NCBI RefSeq assembly: GCF_900109605.1
Contig: NZ_FOAM01000003.1
Coordinates: forward strand, 248,001 to 312,000
Length of the DNA stretch: 64,000 nucleotides
Direction: 5' to 3'
Source of the DNA: Xaviernesmea oryzae
GTDB taxonomy: Bacteria; Pseudomonadota; Alphaproteobacteria; Rhizobiales; Rhizobiaceae
Below the pieces are notes generated by a model. That model ran no database searches. It saw nothing but the letters and a program-made list of their open reading frames with translations, and was not told where the DNA came from. Positions 9,420 to 19,923 of this stretch are shown here, one piece after another. Position numbers and translations under genes: made by a program. The stretch's first letter is position 1; every line of letters begins with the position of its first letter.

Positions 9420-9523
9420 GAACAGCCCCTCGCCCGCTTGCCCGAAAGGCTCGTCGATTTTTCACACGGCCTTCCGCTGCGCTGTATGGCGCGACAGGCT
9501 GCGCGCGGCAAGAGGGCGGACGC

Positions 9524-10531
9524 TCATTCCCCGTTGACGAACGCCATATCGGCCGTGGTCAAAGGCACATGCCGAAGTTCGCGGTTGACCAGGAAGTTCT
9601 CGTTCTCTTCCACTGTATCGGCCAGTTCGACGCGGGCGTCGAACCGCGCGCGGAAAGCCTCGATGATCTCATTGACGATCACCTCGGGCGCAGAGGCGCC
9701 TGCCGAAAGCCCGACGGTGCGCACATCCGCCATCTGGCTCCAGTCGATCTCGGCTGCACGCTGAACCAGAAGCGAGGTCTTGGCGCCGGCGCGCGAGGCG
9801 ACCTCGACAAGCCGTTTGGAGTTGGATGAATTTGGCGCGCCGACGATCAGGAAAAGGTCGCAGCCCGCTGCCGCCTGCTTCACCGCCTCCTGACGGTTGG
9901 TCGTGGCATAGCAGATCGAATCGGCTGCTGGCGCCGTGAGATTGGGAAAGCGCTCGTGAAGCCTCTTGATCACACCGGCCGTATCATCCACCGACAGCGT
10001 CGTCTGGGTCACGAAACCGAGATTATCCGGATCGGCCGGCTCATAGGCCTCCACATCGGCCACCGTCTCGATCAACGACACCGCCCCATCCGGCAATTGC
10101 CCCATTGTGCCGATCACCTCGGGATGACCGGCATGACCGATCAGTACCACATGCCGTCCCAACCGGTTGTGTCGCATGGCCTGCTTGTGGACCTTCGACA
10201 CGAGTGGACAGGTGGCGTCGAGATAGAACAGATTGCGCCCGGCGGCATCGGCTGGCACGCTCTTGGGCACGCCATGGGCGGAGAAAACCACCGGTTGCTT
10301 GCGATGCTCGGCCGGGATCTCGTCCAGCTCCTCGACGAAGATCGCGCCCTTGGCCTCCAGCCCCTCGACCACGTAGCGATTGTGGACGATCTCATGGCGG
10401 ACATAGACGGGAGCGCCGAATTCCTTGAGCGCGAGCACGACGATCTGGATCGCCCGATCCACGCCGGCGCAAAAGCCGCGCGGCCCGCACAGGCGGATGG
10501 TCAAAGGCGGTTTGACGGATGTCAGGCTCAT
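9524..10531 (-). CDS. ispH: 4-hydroxy-3-methylbut-2-enyl diphosphate reductase
   Basis: 335 residues, ATG with GAGGGAG upstream. The three cysteines that bind the iron-sulfur cluster are in [13 protein letters not shown] (about residue 15), DATCPLV (about 109) and [12 protein letters not shown] (about 206); the PNSSNSKRL and EVIVNEI blocks are also present. IspH makes isopentenyl and dimethylallyl diphosphate, the last step of the non-mevalonate (MEP) pathway. Dxs, the first enzyme of the same pathway, is encoded 31 kb away at 41912. It is downstream of surf1 on the same strand, in the order usual for rhizobia. Confidence 0.98.
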   Translation of the reverse strand: MSLTSVKPPLTIRLCGPRGFCAGVDRAIQIVVLALKEFGAPVYVRHEIVHNRYVVEGLEAKGAIFVEELDEIPAEHRKQPVVFSAHGVPKSVPADAAGRNLFYLDATCPLVSKVHKQAMRHNRLGRHVVLIGHAGHPEVIGTMGQLPDGAVSLIETVADVEAYEPADPDNLGFVTQTTLSVDDTAGVIKRLHERFPNLTAPAADSICYATTNRQEAVKQAAAGCDLFLIVGAPNSSNSKRLVEVASRAGAKTSLLVQRAAEIDWSQMADVRTVGLSAGASAPEVIVNEIIEAFRARFDARVELADTVEENENFLVNRELRHVPLTTADMAFVNGE

Positions 10532-10618
10532 CGGCTCTCCCTCGGTCGCTCGATCAACAGAGCTGGGCGCGCCCGATATAGGACGTCCGGCGCGACGATG
10601 CCACGGGAAAGTGCGTCT

Positions 10619-11416
10619 TCAATCCTGCCCACGCGCGCCTTGCTTGCGGGCGCGCAGGATAAAAGCGCTGGTGACGACCAAGAGCGCGGCCGCTAGGCCG
10701 TACCATGTCAGCGCGTATTGAAGGTGGTTGTTGGGAAAGTCGATCAGCGTGATGCCGCCTACCGGCAGGCCGCCGGGATTGGCCGTGGCATCCGCATCGA
10801 TGAAAAACGGCACGAAGCGCTCCGGCGCAAGGCCGGTATCGCGCGCCATCCCCTCGAGATCCTTCCAGTAATAGATATTTTTGGCTGGGTCGTTGTCAGG
10901 CAGGATGAAGGACGGCTTGCCGTCGAGCCGCGCACGGGCAAGGCCAGAGACAGTGATCTCGCCCACAGGCTGGCCTTGCGCGCGAGTCTCCGCCGCCTTG
11001 CGCTCATAGGGCACGAAGCCGCGATTGACGAAGATCAGACGGCCATCCGGCAACTCCAAAGGTGTGTAGACGGCGAAACCGGGCTGGCCTTCCCAGGTCG
11101 TGAAGAAATGCCGCTCGTGCTCATTGAGAAAGCGGCCAGTGACCCGGACGGTCCGATAATCGACATCGCCCTGCGCGTCCGCAAGGGCCTCGATCCCCGC
11201 CAGATCCTGCGCGGGCGCCGTCCGGCGCTCGGCGATCGAGGCGATCAGCTTCTCCTTCCACGCCAGGCGCTGCACCTGCCAGGTGCCAAGCCCGACGAGC
11301 ACGACGAAAAGGGAAAGGAGCAGAAGCGCGCCCACGCCCCGGCCAAACCATGACATACGGCGCGCAGACGGCGGATGCCCTGGCGCGCGATCCGGCCGCA
11401 AGCCCTGATCAGCCAT
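10619..11416 (-). CDS. SURF1 family cytochrome c oxidase assembly protein
   Basis: 265 residues from the ATG at 11416, which overlaps the end of the DUF983 gene by eight bases (ATGGCTGA), a translational-coupling arrangement; longer starts upstream would run well into that gene. Topology is that of SURF1: an N-terminal span (about residues 26-46), a large periplasmic domain with GTWQVQRLAWKE, FVNRGFVP and PNNHLQYALTWYG, then a C-terminal span (LAAALLVVTSAFI). SURF1 helps insert heme a into subunit I of aa3 oxidase. Its place at the end of the cta gene row supports this. Confidence 0.95.
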   Translation of the reverse strand: MADQGLRPDRAPGHPPSARRMSWFGRGVGALLLLSLFVVLVGLGTWQVQRLAWKEKLIASIAERRTAPAQDLAGIEALADAQGDVDYRTVRVTGRFLNEHERHFFTTWEGQPGFAVYTPLELPDGRLIFVNRGFVPYERKAAETRAQGQPVGEITVSGLARARLDGKPSFILPDNDPAKNIYYWKDLEGMARDTGLAPERFVPFFIDADATANPGGLPVGGITLIDFPNNHLQYALTWYGLAAALLVVTSAFILRARKQGARGQD

Positions 11417-11813
11417 GCCGTGGCCCCTGAGTGCCCTGATCGATCTTGCCGGAACCGGCATTGTGGTGGAATTGCAGGTTGATCAGCACGCCCTTCATCA
11501 GCCTCGTCGTCAGAAGGCTGAGAAGAATGGCGAGCGGCGCCCAGAGCAGGATCTGCAGCCATATCGGGGGCGCGAAATTCACTTCCATCCACAGCGCAAG
11601 GCCGACCACAATGAAGCCAACGATGAGGATGACGAAGACCACGGGACCATCGCCCGAATCGGCGAAGCTATAATCAAGCCCGCAGGCGGAGCAGGACGGG
11701 CGCACCTTAAGCAGCCCCTGAAAGAGCCGCCCATGACCGCACCGCGGGCAATGGCCTGTCAGCCCCGATTTGACAGGGTCCACCGGCGGATACAAAGCCT
11801 TGTCATCGGTCAT
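11409..11813 (-). CDS. DUF983 family membrane protein
   Basis: 134 residues from the ATG at 11813. An N-terminal zinc-ribbon-like pair, HCPRCGHG (about 22) and CSACGLDY (about 41), is followed by two membrane spans (about 56-78 and 85-108). DUF983 proteins are standard neighbours of ctaE and surf1 in alphaproteobacteria and are thought, from context, to take part in oxidase biogenesis; no biochemical role is established. Here the usual direct link to ctaE is broken by about 960 bases containing the opposite-strand gene at 12126-12814, so this gene, surf1 and perhaps those below may need their own promoter. Confidence 0.9.
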   Translation of the reverse strand: MTDDKALYPPVDPVKSGLTGHCPRCGHGRLFQGLLKVRPSCSACGLDYSFADSGDGPVVFVILIVGFIVVGLALWMEVNFAPPIWLQILLWAPLAILLSLLTTRLMKGVLINLQFHHNAGSGKIDQGTQGPRHG

Positions 11814-12125
11814 ATCTGTCTGAACCTCAATTGAGAGCGTGGCCGATGATAGCGACCGACCCTGCGCGCTGCCACCCTGCCCAAAATATGCAAACAATCT
11901 GCGCTCTGGACGGCGCTCCATGCAACCGGCCAGATCGTCGCGTCATTTTGCCCGTTTCCAGGCGTTTGTGGAGCCGTCCGGAAGACGAGGGACCGACATA
12001 AGTCTGCCGATAACCGGGCATTTAAGACAGTTCGACTGCAGAATTCGTTAAACCGAGATCGATCCACGGCCTTCAACGACGATGCGCGGTGCAACCCTGC
12101 CGACACCATCAGGAGCGACAGAAAG
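11814..12125. other. Intergenic region between DUF983 and the CPT-like gene
   Basis: About 310 bases between divergent genes, so it should hold a promoter for the plus-strand gene at 12126 and, because the cta operon is interrupted here, possibly one for DUF983-surf1. I see no strong dyad or coding signal. Confidence 0.4.
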
Positions 12126-12814
12126 ATGCCAAGCCCGATCGTCATCCTCAATGCCGCTCCTCGGAGCGGCAAGTCGTCTATCGCCCGCGCTCTCCAAGCG
12201 CAGACATCAGACGTCTGGATCAATCTGGGCGTCGATTGCTCTATGCGCGCGATGCCTGAGCACTTGTTGCCGGGTATCGGTCTTCGACCCGGCGGCGAGC
12301 GGCCTGATCTGGAAGATGTCCTGTCGCGCCTTTATCGCGCGCTCTGGGACTCGATTGCGGCACATGCGCGCTGCGCCTGTCCGTCGTTGCCGATCTTGGC
12401 CTGCACGAGGCCTATTCCCGCCCACTTCGCATCCTGGAAGACAGCGTGACCAGGCTTGATGGCCTGCCGGTCCTGTTCGTCGGCATCTATTGTCCACTGC
12501 CCGAAATCCTGACCCGACGGGCGGGCGCCCCGCAGGCCAATGGCATCTCCTACGAGATTCAACAGCATAATCGGCCGGTACCGCCACCTATCCTGGCTTG
12601 GCAGGAAGCGGTTCACAGGCCGGGTGTCTATGATCTGACGCTCGACACCAGCACTCTCTCAGCGCAGGCCTGCGCTGACCGGATCCAAGCCATGCTAGAG
12701 GCAGGGCCGCCCCGCCCGACTGCTTTCGAACGCCTGGCCAAAAAGCGACGCGAAGAGGCGGAGAAGTTGGCTCGTCACCCTGCCAGCGGTGCGCCCCAGC
12801 CGCCCCAGACATAG
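12126..12814 (+). pseudogene. Chloramphenicol-phosphotransferase-like (CPT family) gene, frameshifted
   Basis: Two reading frames join to one CPT-like protein of about 229 residues. The first runs from an ATG with AGGAG upstream: PIVILNAAPRSGKSSIARAL is a Walker A region and NLGVD carries the Asp matching the catalytic residue of Streptomyces CPT; LLPGIGLRPGGERPDLE is typical. At 12369-12372 the similarity moves to the next frame (LSVVADLGLHEAYSRP, then LPVLFVGIYCP and YDLTLDTS), as if one base, perhaps a C of a CC pair, were missing. CPT enzymes phosphorylate chloramphenicol; many chromosomal homologues have no shown resistance role. The first Gly of the P-loop is replaced by Ala. The 3' end overlaps the 3' end of ctaE by 40 bases. 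It splits the cta gene row. Confidence 0.75.
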
Positions 12815-13650
12815 ATGGCGAAGAACAGGAACAGCCAGACCACGTCGACGAAATGCCAGTACCAGGCCGCCGCCTCGAAGCCGAAATGGCGCTCGGACGT
12901 GAAATCGCCCCTGACCGCGCGGATCAGACAGACGAGCAGGAAGATGGTACCGACCAGAACGTGGAAGCCGTGGAAGCCCGTGGCCATGAAGAAGGTGGCA
13001 CCGTAAATCGAATTCTTGAACGCGAAAGGCGCATGCATGTATTCATAGGCCTGCACGCAGGAGAAGAGCACGCCGAGGGCAACCGTCAGCGACAGGCCGG
13101 TGACCAGACCCTTACGATCATTGTGCAACAGGGCATGATGCGCCCAGGTGACCGTCGTGCCAGACAGAAGCAGGATCACCGTGTTGTAGATCGGCAGATG
13201 CCAGGGGTCGAGAACTTCGATGCCCTTGGGCGGCCACTGGCCGCCCGTAAAGGCGGCGCGCGTGGCCTGGATGGCCTCGCCGGGAAACAGGCTGGCGTCG
13301 AAATAGGCCCAGAACCAGGCCACGAAGAACATCACCTCCGAGGCGATGAACATGATCATGCCGTAGCGCAGGTGCAAGGAAACCACGCGCGTGTGGTGGC
13401 CTTCGTGCCCTTCCTTCACCGTATCGGACCACCAGCCGAACATGGTGTAGAGCACCACCGCCAGGCCGATATAGAAGATCCAGGGATTGGCGAGATTCAG
13501 GCCGAAGAGATGGAAGGTGCCGCCCGCGAGGTAGCGCATATAGCCAACGCCACCGAAGGCCATCACAAAGGCGCCCACGGACGCCAGAAAGGGCCAGGGG
13601 CTTGGGTCGATGATGTGATAATCGTGATTTTTCTGATGTGCCTCGGCCAT
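12775..13650 (-). CDS. ctaE: Cytochrome c oxidase subunit III
   Basis: 291 residues, seven predicted membrane spans. Typical subunit III blocks are seen: [16 protein letters not shown] at the start, [14 protein letters not shown] near 75, [11 protein letters not shown] near 113, and [10 protein letters not shown]-type sequence near the end ([15 protein letters not shown]), plus [12 protein letters not shown] near 222. GGGGGAG lies eight bases before the ATG. Subunit III stabilises proton-pumping aa3 oxidase in the inner membrane. The 40-base tail overlap with the plus-strand CPT-like gene is unusual for this operon. It is about 330 bases downstream of ctaG. Confidence 0.97.
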   Translation of the reverse strand: MAEAHQKNHDYHIIDPSPWPFLASVGAFVMAFGGVGYMRYLAGGTFHLFGLNLANPWIFYIGLAVVLYTMFGWWSDTVKEGHEGHHTRVVSLHLRYGMIMFIASEVMFFVAWFWAYFDASLFPGEAIQATRAAFTGGQWPPKGIEVLDPWHLPIYNTVILLLSGTTVTWAHHALLHNDRKGLVTGLSLTVALGVLFSCVQAYEYMHAPFAFKNSIYGATFFMATGFHGFHVLVGTIFLLVCLIRAVRGDFTSERHFGFEAAAWYWHFVDVVWLFLFFAIYVWGGWGAPLAG

Positions 13651-13984
13651 GAATGCTCCCCCGTCTCCGCTGCCCTGTCCACCGCCGGCCCGGCGGCATC
13701 AGCCTGGTGTCGTCCTCCGCCACCCGGCCGCGCCATCAAGGCCTCACTCCATCTCCGGCCTGCGCCGGCCGATCGAGCCTTTCACTGCTCAACTTACCCG
13801 GATTTCGCCTGTAATCCAGAGGCATTGCGGCCGCGCCGCGCTTTCTTCCCAGCCTCAGGCATGACACCGCCATAGATCCTAGGCTTCTTTTATCGAAAGG
13901 CAGGTGACCTTGGACGATCAGCGTCTCGCTAGCCGAGCATCTCCGTCGCGATCTCGCGCCAGGAACTGCCGACCAGACACAGCC
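13651..13984. other. Intergenic region between ctaG and ctaE
   Basis: About 330 bases with no supported gene on either strand. In related genomes ctaG and ctaE are close together, so this spacer is longer than I would expect and may hold a separate ctaE promoter. No clear hairpin with a T tract was seen. Confidence 0.4.
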
Positions 13985-14590
13985 TCATCCGCCCTGCGCA
14001 GGCGTGGATGCACCGGTCACGCTTGCCACGGGCTTTGAAGGCGTATGGGGATAAAAGGTGTAGGACAAAGTCAGCGTGCGAATGCCGCGCGTCTCGATCG
14101 GCTCAACGATTGCCGGATCGACGAAGAAGACGACCGGCATCTCCATTTCCTGTCCGGGCTGGAGCGTCGTTTCGGTGAAGCAGAAACATTGCACCTTGTT
14201 GAAATAGGCCCCGGCGGCCATGGGCGTGACGTTGAACACGGCCTGTCCGGTCGTCGGTACAGAGGCCAGGTTCTTCACCTTGAAAGCCACCCGCACCGTT
14301 TCGCCGATGCGCGGCTCGACCACACGATCGATCGGCGTGAAGCGCCAGGGAAGGCCGCCGCCGATATTGGCGTCGAAGGTCACGCGGATGCGCTGGTCGA
14401 GAATGGTGTCAGATGCCTGCTCCACCCGCTTCGTCGTGCCGTTATAGCCGGTGACGCGGCAGAACATGTCGTAAAGCGGAACGGCGGCATATGACATGCC
14501 GATCATGCCGACCACGAAGGCCAGGCAGGCGGCAACCACGAGCCCGTCCCTGCGCCGCGCGGGCTTTGCCTGCTCGTCCTGTGCCGCCAT
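13985..14590 (-). CDS. ctaG: Cytochrome c oxidase assembly protein CtaG (Cox11)
   Basis: 201 residues, the family's usual length. One N-terminal membrane span (about 17-37) anchors a periplasmic domain carrying the copper-binding CFCF motif (about residues 134-137, in VQCFCFTET), with [16 protein letters not shown] just after the anchor and VFFVDP and LSYTFY later. Cox11 delivers Cu(I) to the CuB site of subunit I. GGAGGAGG lies ten bases upstream of the ATG. It is transcribed after ctaB and the 47-residue protein. Confidence 0.97.
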   Translation of the reverse strand: MAAQDEQAKPARRRDGLVVAACLAFVVGMIGMSYAAVPLYDMFCRVTGYNGTTKRVEQASDTILDQRIRVTFDANIGGGLPWRFTPIDRVVEPRIGETVRVAFKVKNLASVPTTGQAVFNVTPMAAGAYFNKVQCFCFTETTLQPGQEMEMPVVFFVDPAIVEPIETRGIRTLTLSYTFYPHTPSKPVASVTGASTPAQGG

Positions 14591-14673
14591 GCCCGGTTCC
14601 TCCTCCCGTGCGCGCCTTCAAGGTCCGGGTTCGGCTCTCGAGGCGAAGCTCCTAATTCCGATCGGTCAGTCAC

Positions 14674-14817
14674 TCACCGCGCGACGCCGGCACCGAACTT
14701 GATCAAGGTGATCGCGTAAAACAGCGCCACCAGTGCAAAAAGCACCAAGCCTAGTGCCAGATTGCGGCTGCGACGCGATTTCTTCTGCGCTTCCGTCAAG
14801 GTAACCCGTTCGATCAT
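14674..14817 (-). CDS. Small single-span membrane protein of the cta operon (CoxF/CtaF-like)
   Basis: 47 residues, overlapping the ctaB stop by four bases (ATGA), so translation is coupled. It has a basic N-terminus (QKKSRRSRN) and a single membrane span (about 20-40, [20 protein letters not shown]). A small protein of this shape sits between ctaB and ctaG in many alphaproteobacteria and is annotated CoxF or left hypothetical; a role in oxidase assembly is inferred from position only. Too short to be called by many gene finders. Confidence 0.85.
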   Translation of the reverse strand: MIERVTLTEAQKKSRRSRNLALGLVLFALVALFYAITLIKFGAGVAR

Positions 14818-15761
14818 GCCCAGCCTCCTGCCATGATCGCGCGCACAGCGCCGTCGACCATCAGCCCGGCAAAGATGGCGAAGAGATAGAGGATCGAATA
14901 GCCGAAGAGCTTCTTGGCCGGGACCATCGCGCGGTCGCCATCCGGCATGCGGCGGACCTTTTCCGAAAGCCAGACGAAGACCAAGCCGAGCACGGCAGCA
15001 AAGGCGCCATAGAAGGCGCTCGACAGGCCGATGAGAGCGGGAGCGACGCCGATCAGCGCCGTCAGCACCGCATAGATCAGGATCTGCGTCTTGGTGACGG
15101 CTTCGCCACAGACATTCGGCATCATCGGCACGCCGACCGATTCGTAATCCTTCATCTTGAACAGCGCCAGGGCCCAGAAATGCGCAGGCGTCCACAGGAA
15201 GATGATCAGGAAGAGAACGATGCTTTCCAAGGACACGCCGCCGGTCACGCAGGCCCAGCCGATCATCGGCGGAAAGGCGCCAGCCGCACCGCCGATCACG
15301 ATGTTTTGCGGCGTCGATCGCTTCAGCCACATGGTGTAGACGACAGCGTAAAAAAAGATCGTGAAGGCAAGCAGGCCGGCGGACAGCCAATTGACCGCCA
15401 AGCCGAGAATGGCGACCGAAAAGGCCGAGAGCGTCAGCCCGAAGCCAAGAGCCTCACCTGGACGAATGCGCCCGGCGGGAATGGGACGACGCGCCGTGCG
15501 CGTCATGATCCGGTCGATATCCGCGTCGTACCACATGTTGAGCGCCCCGGAAGCCCCGGCGCCCACGGTGATACAGAGAATTGCGACGATGGCCAGAACG
15601 GGGTGCAGATGACCCGGCGCCAGCATGAGGCCGGCAAAGGCGGTGAACACCACGAGCGACATGACGCGCGGCTTCAGCAGCGACAGGTAATCGCGCGCGG
15701 TGGCCTCCGAAAGAAGGCCCGCTTCAAGGCCCACCGGCTCGCGGGTGTCGATGACGGTCAT
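14814..15761 (-). CDS. ctaB: Protoheme IX farnesyltransferase (heme O synthase)
   Basis: 315 residues with about eight to nine membrane spans. UbiA-family motifs: [19 protein letters not shown] (about 85-103) is the NxxxDxxxD prenyl-diphosphate site, and [31 protein letters not shown] and GVPMMPNV are characteristic of CtaB. It adds a farnesyl chain to heme b to make heme O, precursor of heme a for the aa3 oxidase. It overlaps the downstream small gene by four bases. It is separated from ctaD by about 340 bases that contain a terminator-like hairpin, so it may have its own promoter. Confidence 0.97.
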   Translation of the reverse strand: MTVIDTREPVGLEAGLLSEATARDYLSLLKPRVMSLVVFTAFAGLMLAPGHLHPVLAIVAILCITVGAGASGALNMWYDADIDRIMTRTARRPIPAGRIRPGEALGFGLTLSAFSVAILGLAVNWLSAGLLAFTIFFYAVVYTMWLKRSTPQNIVIGGAAGAFPPMIGWACVTGGVSLESIVLFLIIFLWTPAHFWALALFKMKDYESVGVPMMPNVCGEAVTKTQILIYAVLTALIGVAPALIGLSSAFYGAFAAVLGLVFVWLSEKVRRMPDGDRAMVPAKKLFGYSILYLFAIFAGLMVDGAVRAIMAGGWA

Positions 15762-16100
15762 GTCGGTATCCGTTCTGTTGTGTTCGCCCGCATCAAATAG
15801 GAGAGCACTTGATCTTTCGTTTCCAGCGGTCCTGACAACATAGGGCCTGTCGCGACACGGCGGATGCGTGGCTCTTTACACGCGCATCCTGACGTTTTCC
15901 ATGCGGCGCAAGGCCGCTGCCCCGCCTCGGCCGTCATGATGACCAGCCGCGCTTTGGATTGATGTGGCGCCCTATGTCACGGGCAAGGCTTCAAGGAAAG
16001 CCCCTCGATAAGTGGGGAGCAAAGCCGGAGCAAGGTGCATGCTCCGGCTTCCGATCGTGTTTCGACCTGAGGATGATGGCGGATTGTACGATGCCGATCC
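15762..16100. other. Intergenic region between ctaD and ctaB
   Basis: About 340 bases. Its high-coordinate end holds a terminator-like hairpin for ctaD (16019-16050); the rest presumably carries a ctaB promoter. No gene seen. Confidence 0.45.
16019..16050 (-). terminator. Probable terminator after ctaD
   Basis: A perfect 10-bp stem, AAGCCGGAGC (16022-16031) with GCTCCGGCTT (16041-16050), a 9-nt loop, followed on the minus strand by TTTGC. It lies about 50 bases past the ctaD stop. The T tract is short, so termination may be partial. Confidence 0.6.
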
Positions 16101-17807
<1,707 letters not shown>

Positions 17808-18689
17808 TTACTGAGCCGCATTCGCGGCGACATCGACGGTCTTCTTTCCGTCGATTGACGCCATCAGCGCCCGGTTGGCATCGCGCAGGTTGCTGCCTGC
17901 GGCAGCCAGCCAGCTGTCGTAGCGCGCCTGGTCGACGACGCGCACGGCGATCGGCATGAACGCATGGTCCTTGCCGCAGAGCTCGGAACACTGGCCGTAA
18001 TAGAGCCCTTCGCGCTCGGCCCTGAACCAGGTCTCGTTGAGTCGGCCGGGCACTGCGTCGATCTTGATGCCGAAAGCGGGGACCGCGAAGGCATGGATCA
18101 CGTCGGCCGCCGTGACCAGCATGCGGACAGTCTTGCCTACGGGCACGACGATCTCGTTGTCGACAGCGAGCAGGCGCGGATAGGCCTCATGGTCTTCCTT
18201 GCCGAGGCCGGCGCGGTCCGAGTCCTTCATCATCAGACTGTCGAAGGACAGAGGGGTTTCGCCGGTTTCGTATTCATAGGACCAGTACCATTGATTGCCG
18301 GTGGCCTTGAGGGTCAGGTCAGGCTTCTCCGGCGGCGTCAGCTGCGCGGTCAGAAGCTGCAGCGACGGAATCGCGAGAAACAGCAAAATCAGCACCGGAC
18401 CGACCGTCCAGATGATCTCGATCACCGTGTTGTGGCTGGTGCGCGAGGGCACGGGGTTGGCGCTTTCGCGAAAACGCAGCACGACGACGACGAGAAGCGC
18501 CAGAACCAGCAGGGTGATGGGCACGATGAACCAGAGCGAATACTGCTCGAACCAGCGCACCTCGTCCATGATGCCGGTTGCCGCGGCCTGCATGCCGGTC
18601 TGCCATGGCACGGGCTTGTCCGCCCAGGCCTGTGACGCAAAAAGCAGACAGCCGGCCGCCACCGGCGCTGCAACAGCCTTATTCCTCAC
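17808..18689 (-). CDS. ctaC: Cytochrome c oxidase subunit II
   Basis: 293 residues from the GTG at 18689, preferred because it gives a signal peptide (VRNKAVAAPVAAGCLLFASQ, ending AWA) and has GGGGAG about eight bases upstream; a longer frame upstream lacks both. Two spans at about 50-70 and 90-112 anchor a periplasmic cupredoxin. The CuA ligands are in CSELCGKDHAFMP (Cys, Glu, Cys, His, Met) plus the upstream His in IHAFAVPAFG; the electron-entry aromatic stretch NQWYWSYEYE is intact. First gene of the cta row; a RegR-like site lies upstream at 18812-18826. Confidence 0.96.
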   Translation of the reverse strand: MRNKAVAAPVAAGCLLFASQAWADKPVPWQTGMQAAATGIMDEVRWFEQYSLWFIVPITLLVLALLVVVVLRFRESANPVPSRTSHNTVIEIIWTVGPVLILLFLAIPSLQLLTAQLTPPEKPDLTLKATGNQWYWSYEYETGETPLSFDSLMMKDSDRAGLGKEDHEAYPRLLAVDNEIVVPVGKTVRMLVTAADVIHAFAVPAFGIKIDAVPGRLNETWFRAEREGLYYGQCSELCGKDHAFMPIAVRVVDQARYDSWLAAAGSNLRDANRALMASIDGKKTVDVAANAAQ

Positions 18690-19139
18690 AACGATCTCTC
18701 CCCTCAGGCCATTTCCACAGCCCCTCGCCCACAGGCGCGCAACATGCGGAAATTCTGCCAACCTCCATCGTTTCAAATCATAGATTGACCAATGTCGCAA
18801 TATTTGTCCATCCGGCGGAATGTCGCATTTTCATCAAGTCTTGCCCGAGTTTGCACCTGTCTCTTCACAAGCCTGCGCCTTGCCTGCGCATGCGGCTGCG
18901 GCAAGGCCTGATTTCCGCCACAAGCGAGCCGTTTAACGCGATGGATGAGCACACGGCAGTCGCTGGCCGGCAGCTCGCCGCGAGATGAAAAGCCGGTGCA
19001 AAGCTTTGCCATGTCGGTGGAAAACCTAGCTCAGGCATGGCATGGCGCTTTGTGCGCCGGCCTTTCTCCGCCGCCGGGCTTTTCATTTGTGTGCACGCGC
19101 TTCAAGAATAGCGCCAACGATTCGGAGTTCGAGGTCTAC
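18690..19139. other. Divergent promoter region, ctaC / ialB-like
   Basis: About 450 bases between divergent genes. It contains the direct repeat AATGTCGCA at 18791-18799 and 18819-18827 and an AT-richer stretch around 18780-18840 that is a plausible ctaC promoter. No gene recognised; an upstream ATG at 19011 could extend the IalB frame but would spoil its signal peptide. Confidence 0.5.
18812..18826 (-). promoter_or_regulatory. Candidate RegR/ActR-type binding site upstream of ctaC
   Basis: On the minus strand the sequence GCGACATTCCGCCGG matches the Bradyrhizobium RegR box as I recall it (GNGRCRTTNNGNCGC) at every fixed position but the last. It lies about 125-135 bases before the ctaC start. 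A second GCGACATT half-copy is 28 bases nearer the gene. RegR/ActR/RegA response regulators control respiratory oxidases in related bacteria. The consensus is from memory and one mismatch is present. Confidence 0.3.
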
Positions 19140-19745
19140 ATGGGCTTGCCCCTTCTCTCCCGGCTGTCGGTCGCCGCAGCTTTGTCCCTTGCCGTCGCCT
19201 CCGGCGCGCAGGCGCAGGCACAGCAGCCGCCGGCCCCCCAGCCTTCGGCCCAGCCGTCCACGCCGACACCGGGGCAGACCACCGCACCGGCCCCCAACGC
19301 GCCAGGCCCCAACGCGCCAGGCACGGTCAAGTCCAATCACGGCGCATGGTCCATCGTTTGCGATCAGCCGGCCGGCGCCTCCGGCGAGCAATGCGCGCTG
19401 ATGCAGAATGTCATTGCCGAGGATCGACCGGAGGTCGGCTTGTCGGTGGTGGTGCTGAAGACGGCCGACCGCAAGGCAAAGATTCTGCGCGTGCTGGCAC
19501 CGCTTGGCGTGCTCCTGCCGAACGGGCTGGGTCTGAATGTCGATGGCAAGGATATCGGCCGCGCTTATTTCGTTCGCTGCTTCAACGATGGCTGCTATGC
19601 CGAGGTGGTGCTGGAGGACGAATTGCTGAAGACCTTCCGCTCCGGCCAGACCGCCACCTTCATCGTCTTCCAGTCCCCTGAGGAAGGCATCGGCATCCCC
19701 GTCGATCTCAAGGGCTTCGGCGAAGGCTATGACGCCCTGCCGTAA
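19140..19745 (+). CDS. Invasion-associated locus B (IalB) family protein
   Basis: 201 residues from the ATG at 19140, chosen because a signal peptide follows at once (LLSRLSVAAALSLAVASGAQA) with GAGG upstream. A proline-rich, low-complexity linker follows (about 24-60), encoded partly by a tandem repeat of AACGCGCCAGGC. The folded part starts with NHGAWSIVCDQPAG and contains CALMQ, VRCFNDGCYAEVVL and a GIGIPVDLKGFGEGYDAL end, all typical of IalB. Family members are periplasmic or outer-membrane-associated; the Bartonella protein affects red-cell invasion, but homologues are general in rhizobia with unknown role. Divergent from ctaC, upstream of tldD. Confidence 0.92.
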   Translation: MGLPLLSRLSVAAALSLAVASGAQAQAQQPPAPQPSAQPSTPTPGQTTAPAPNAPGPNAPGTVKSNHGAWSIVCDQPAGASGEQCALMQNVIAEDRPEVGLSVVVLKTADRKAKILRVLAPLGVLLPNGLGLNVDGKDIGRAYFVRCFNDGCYAEVVLEDELLKTFRSGQTATFIVFQSPEEGIGIPVDLKGFGEGYDALP

Positions 19746-19923
19746 CATTGGCTAGCGCAATACCACCGTTTGGCGATGGTGCGCGCGGCCGGAGCATGCG
19801 CTTCGTCTTCCGTTTGCAAGCCCCTCCGGTTCGCTGGCCTTGGGTGGGCCGCCTTGCGAAGGCCGGTGGCTGCCTCTACATGGATATCACATCTCCGCCC
19901 GCTATCCTCAGGAGCCTCCCGCC

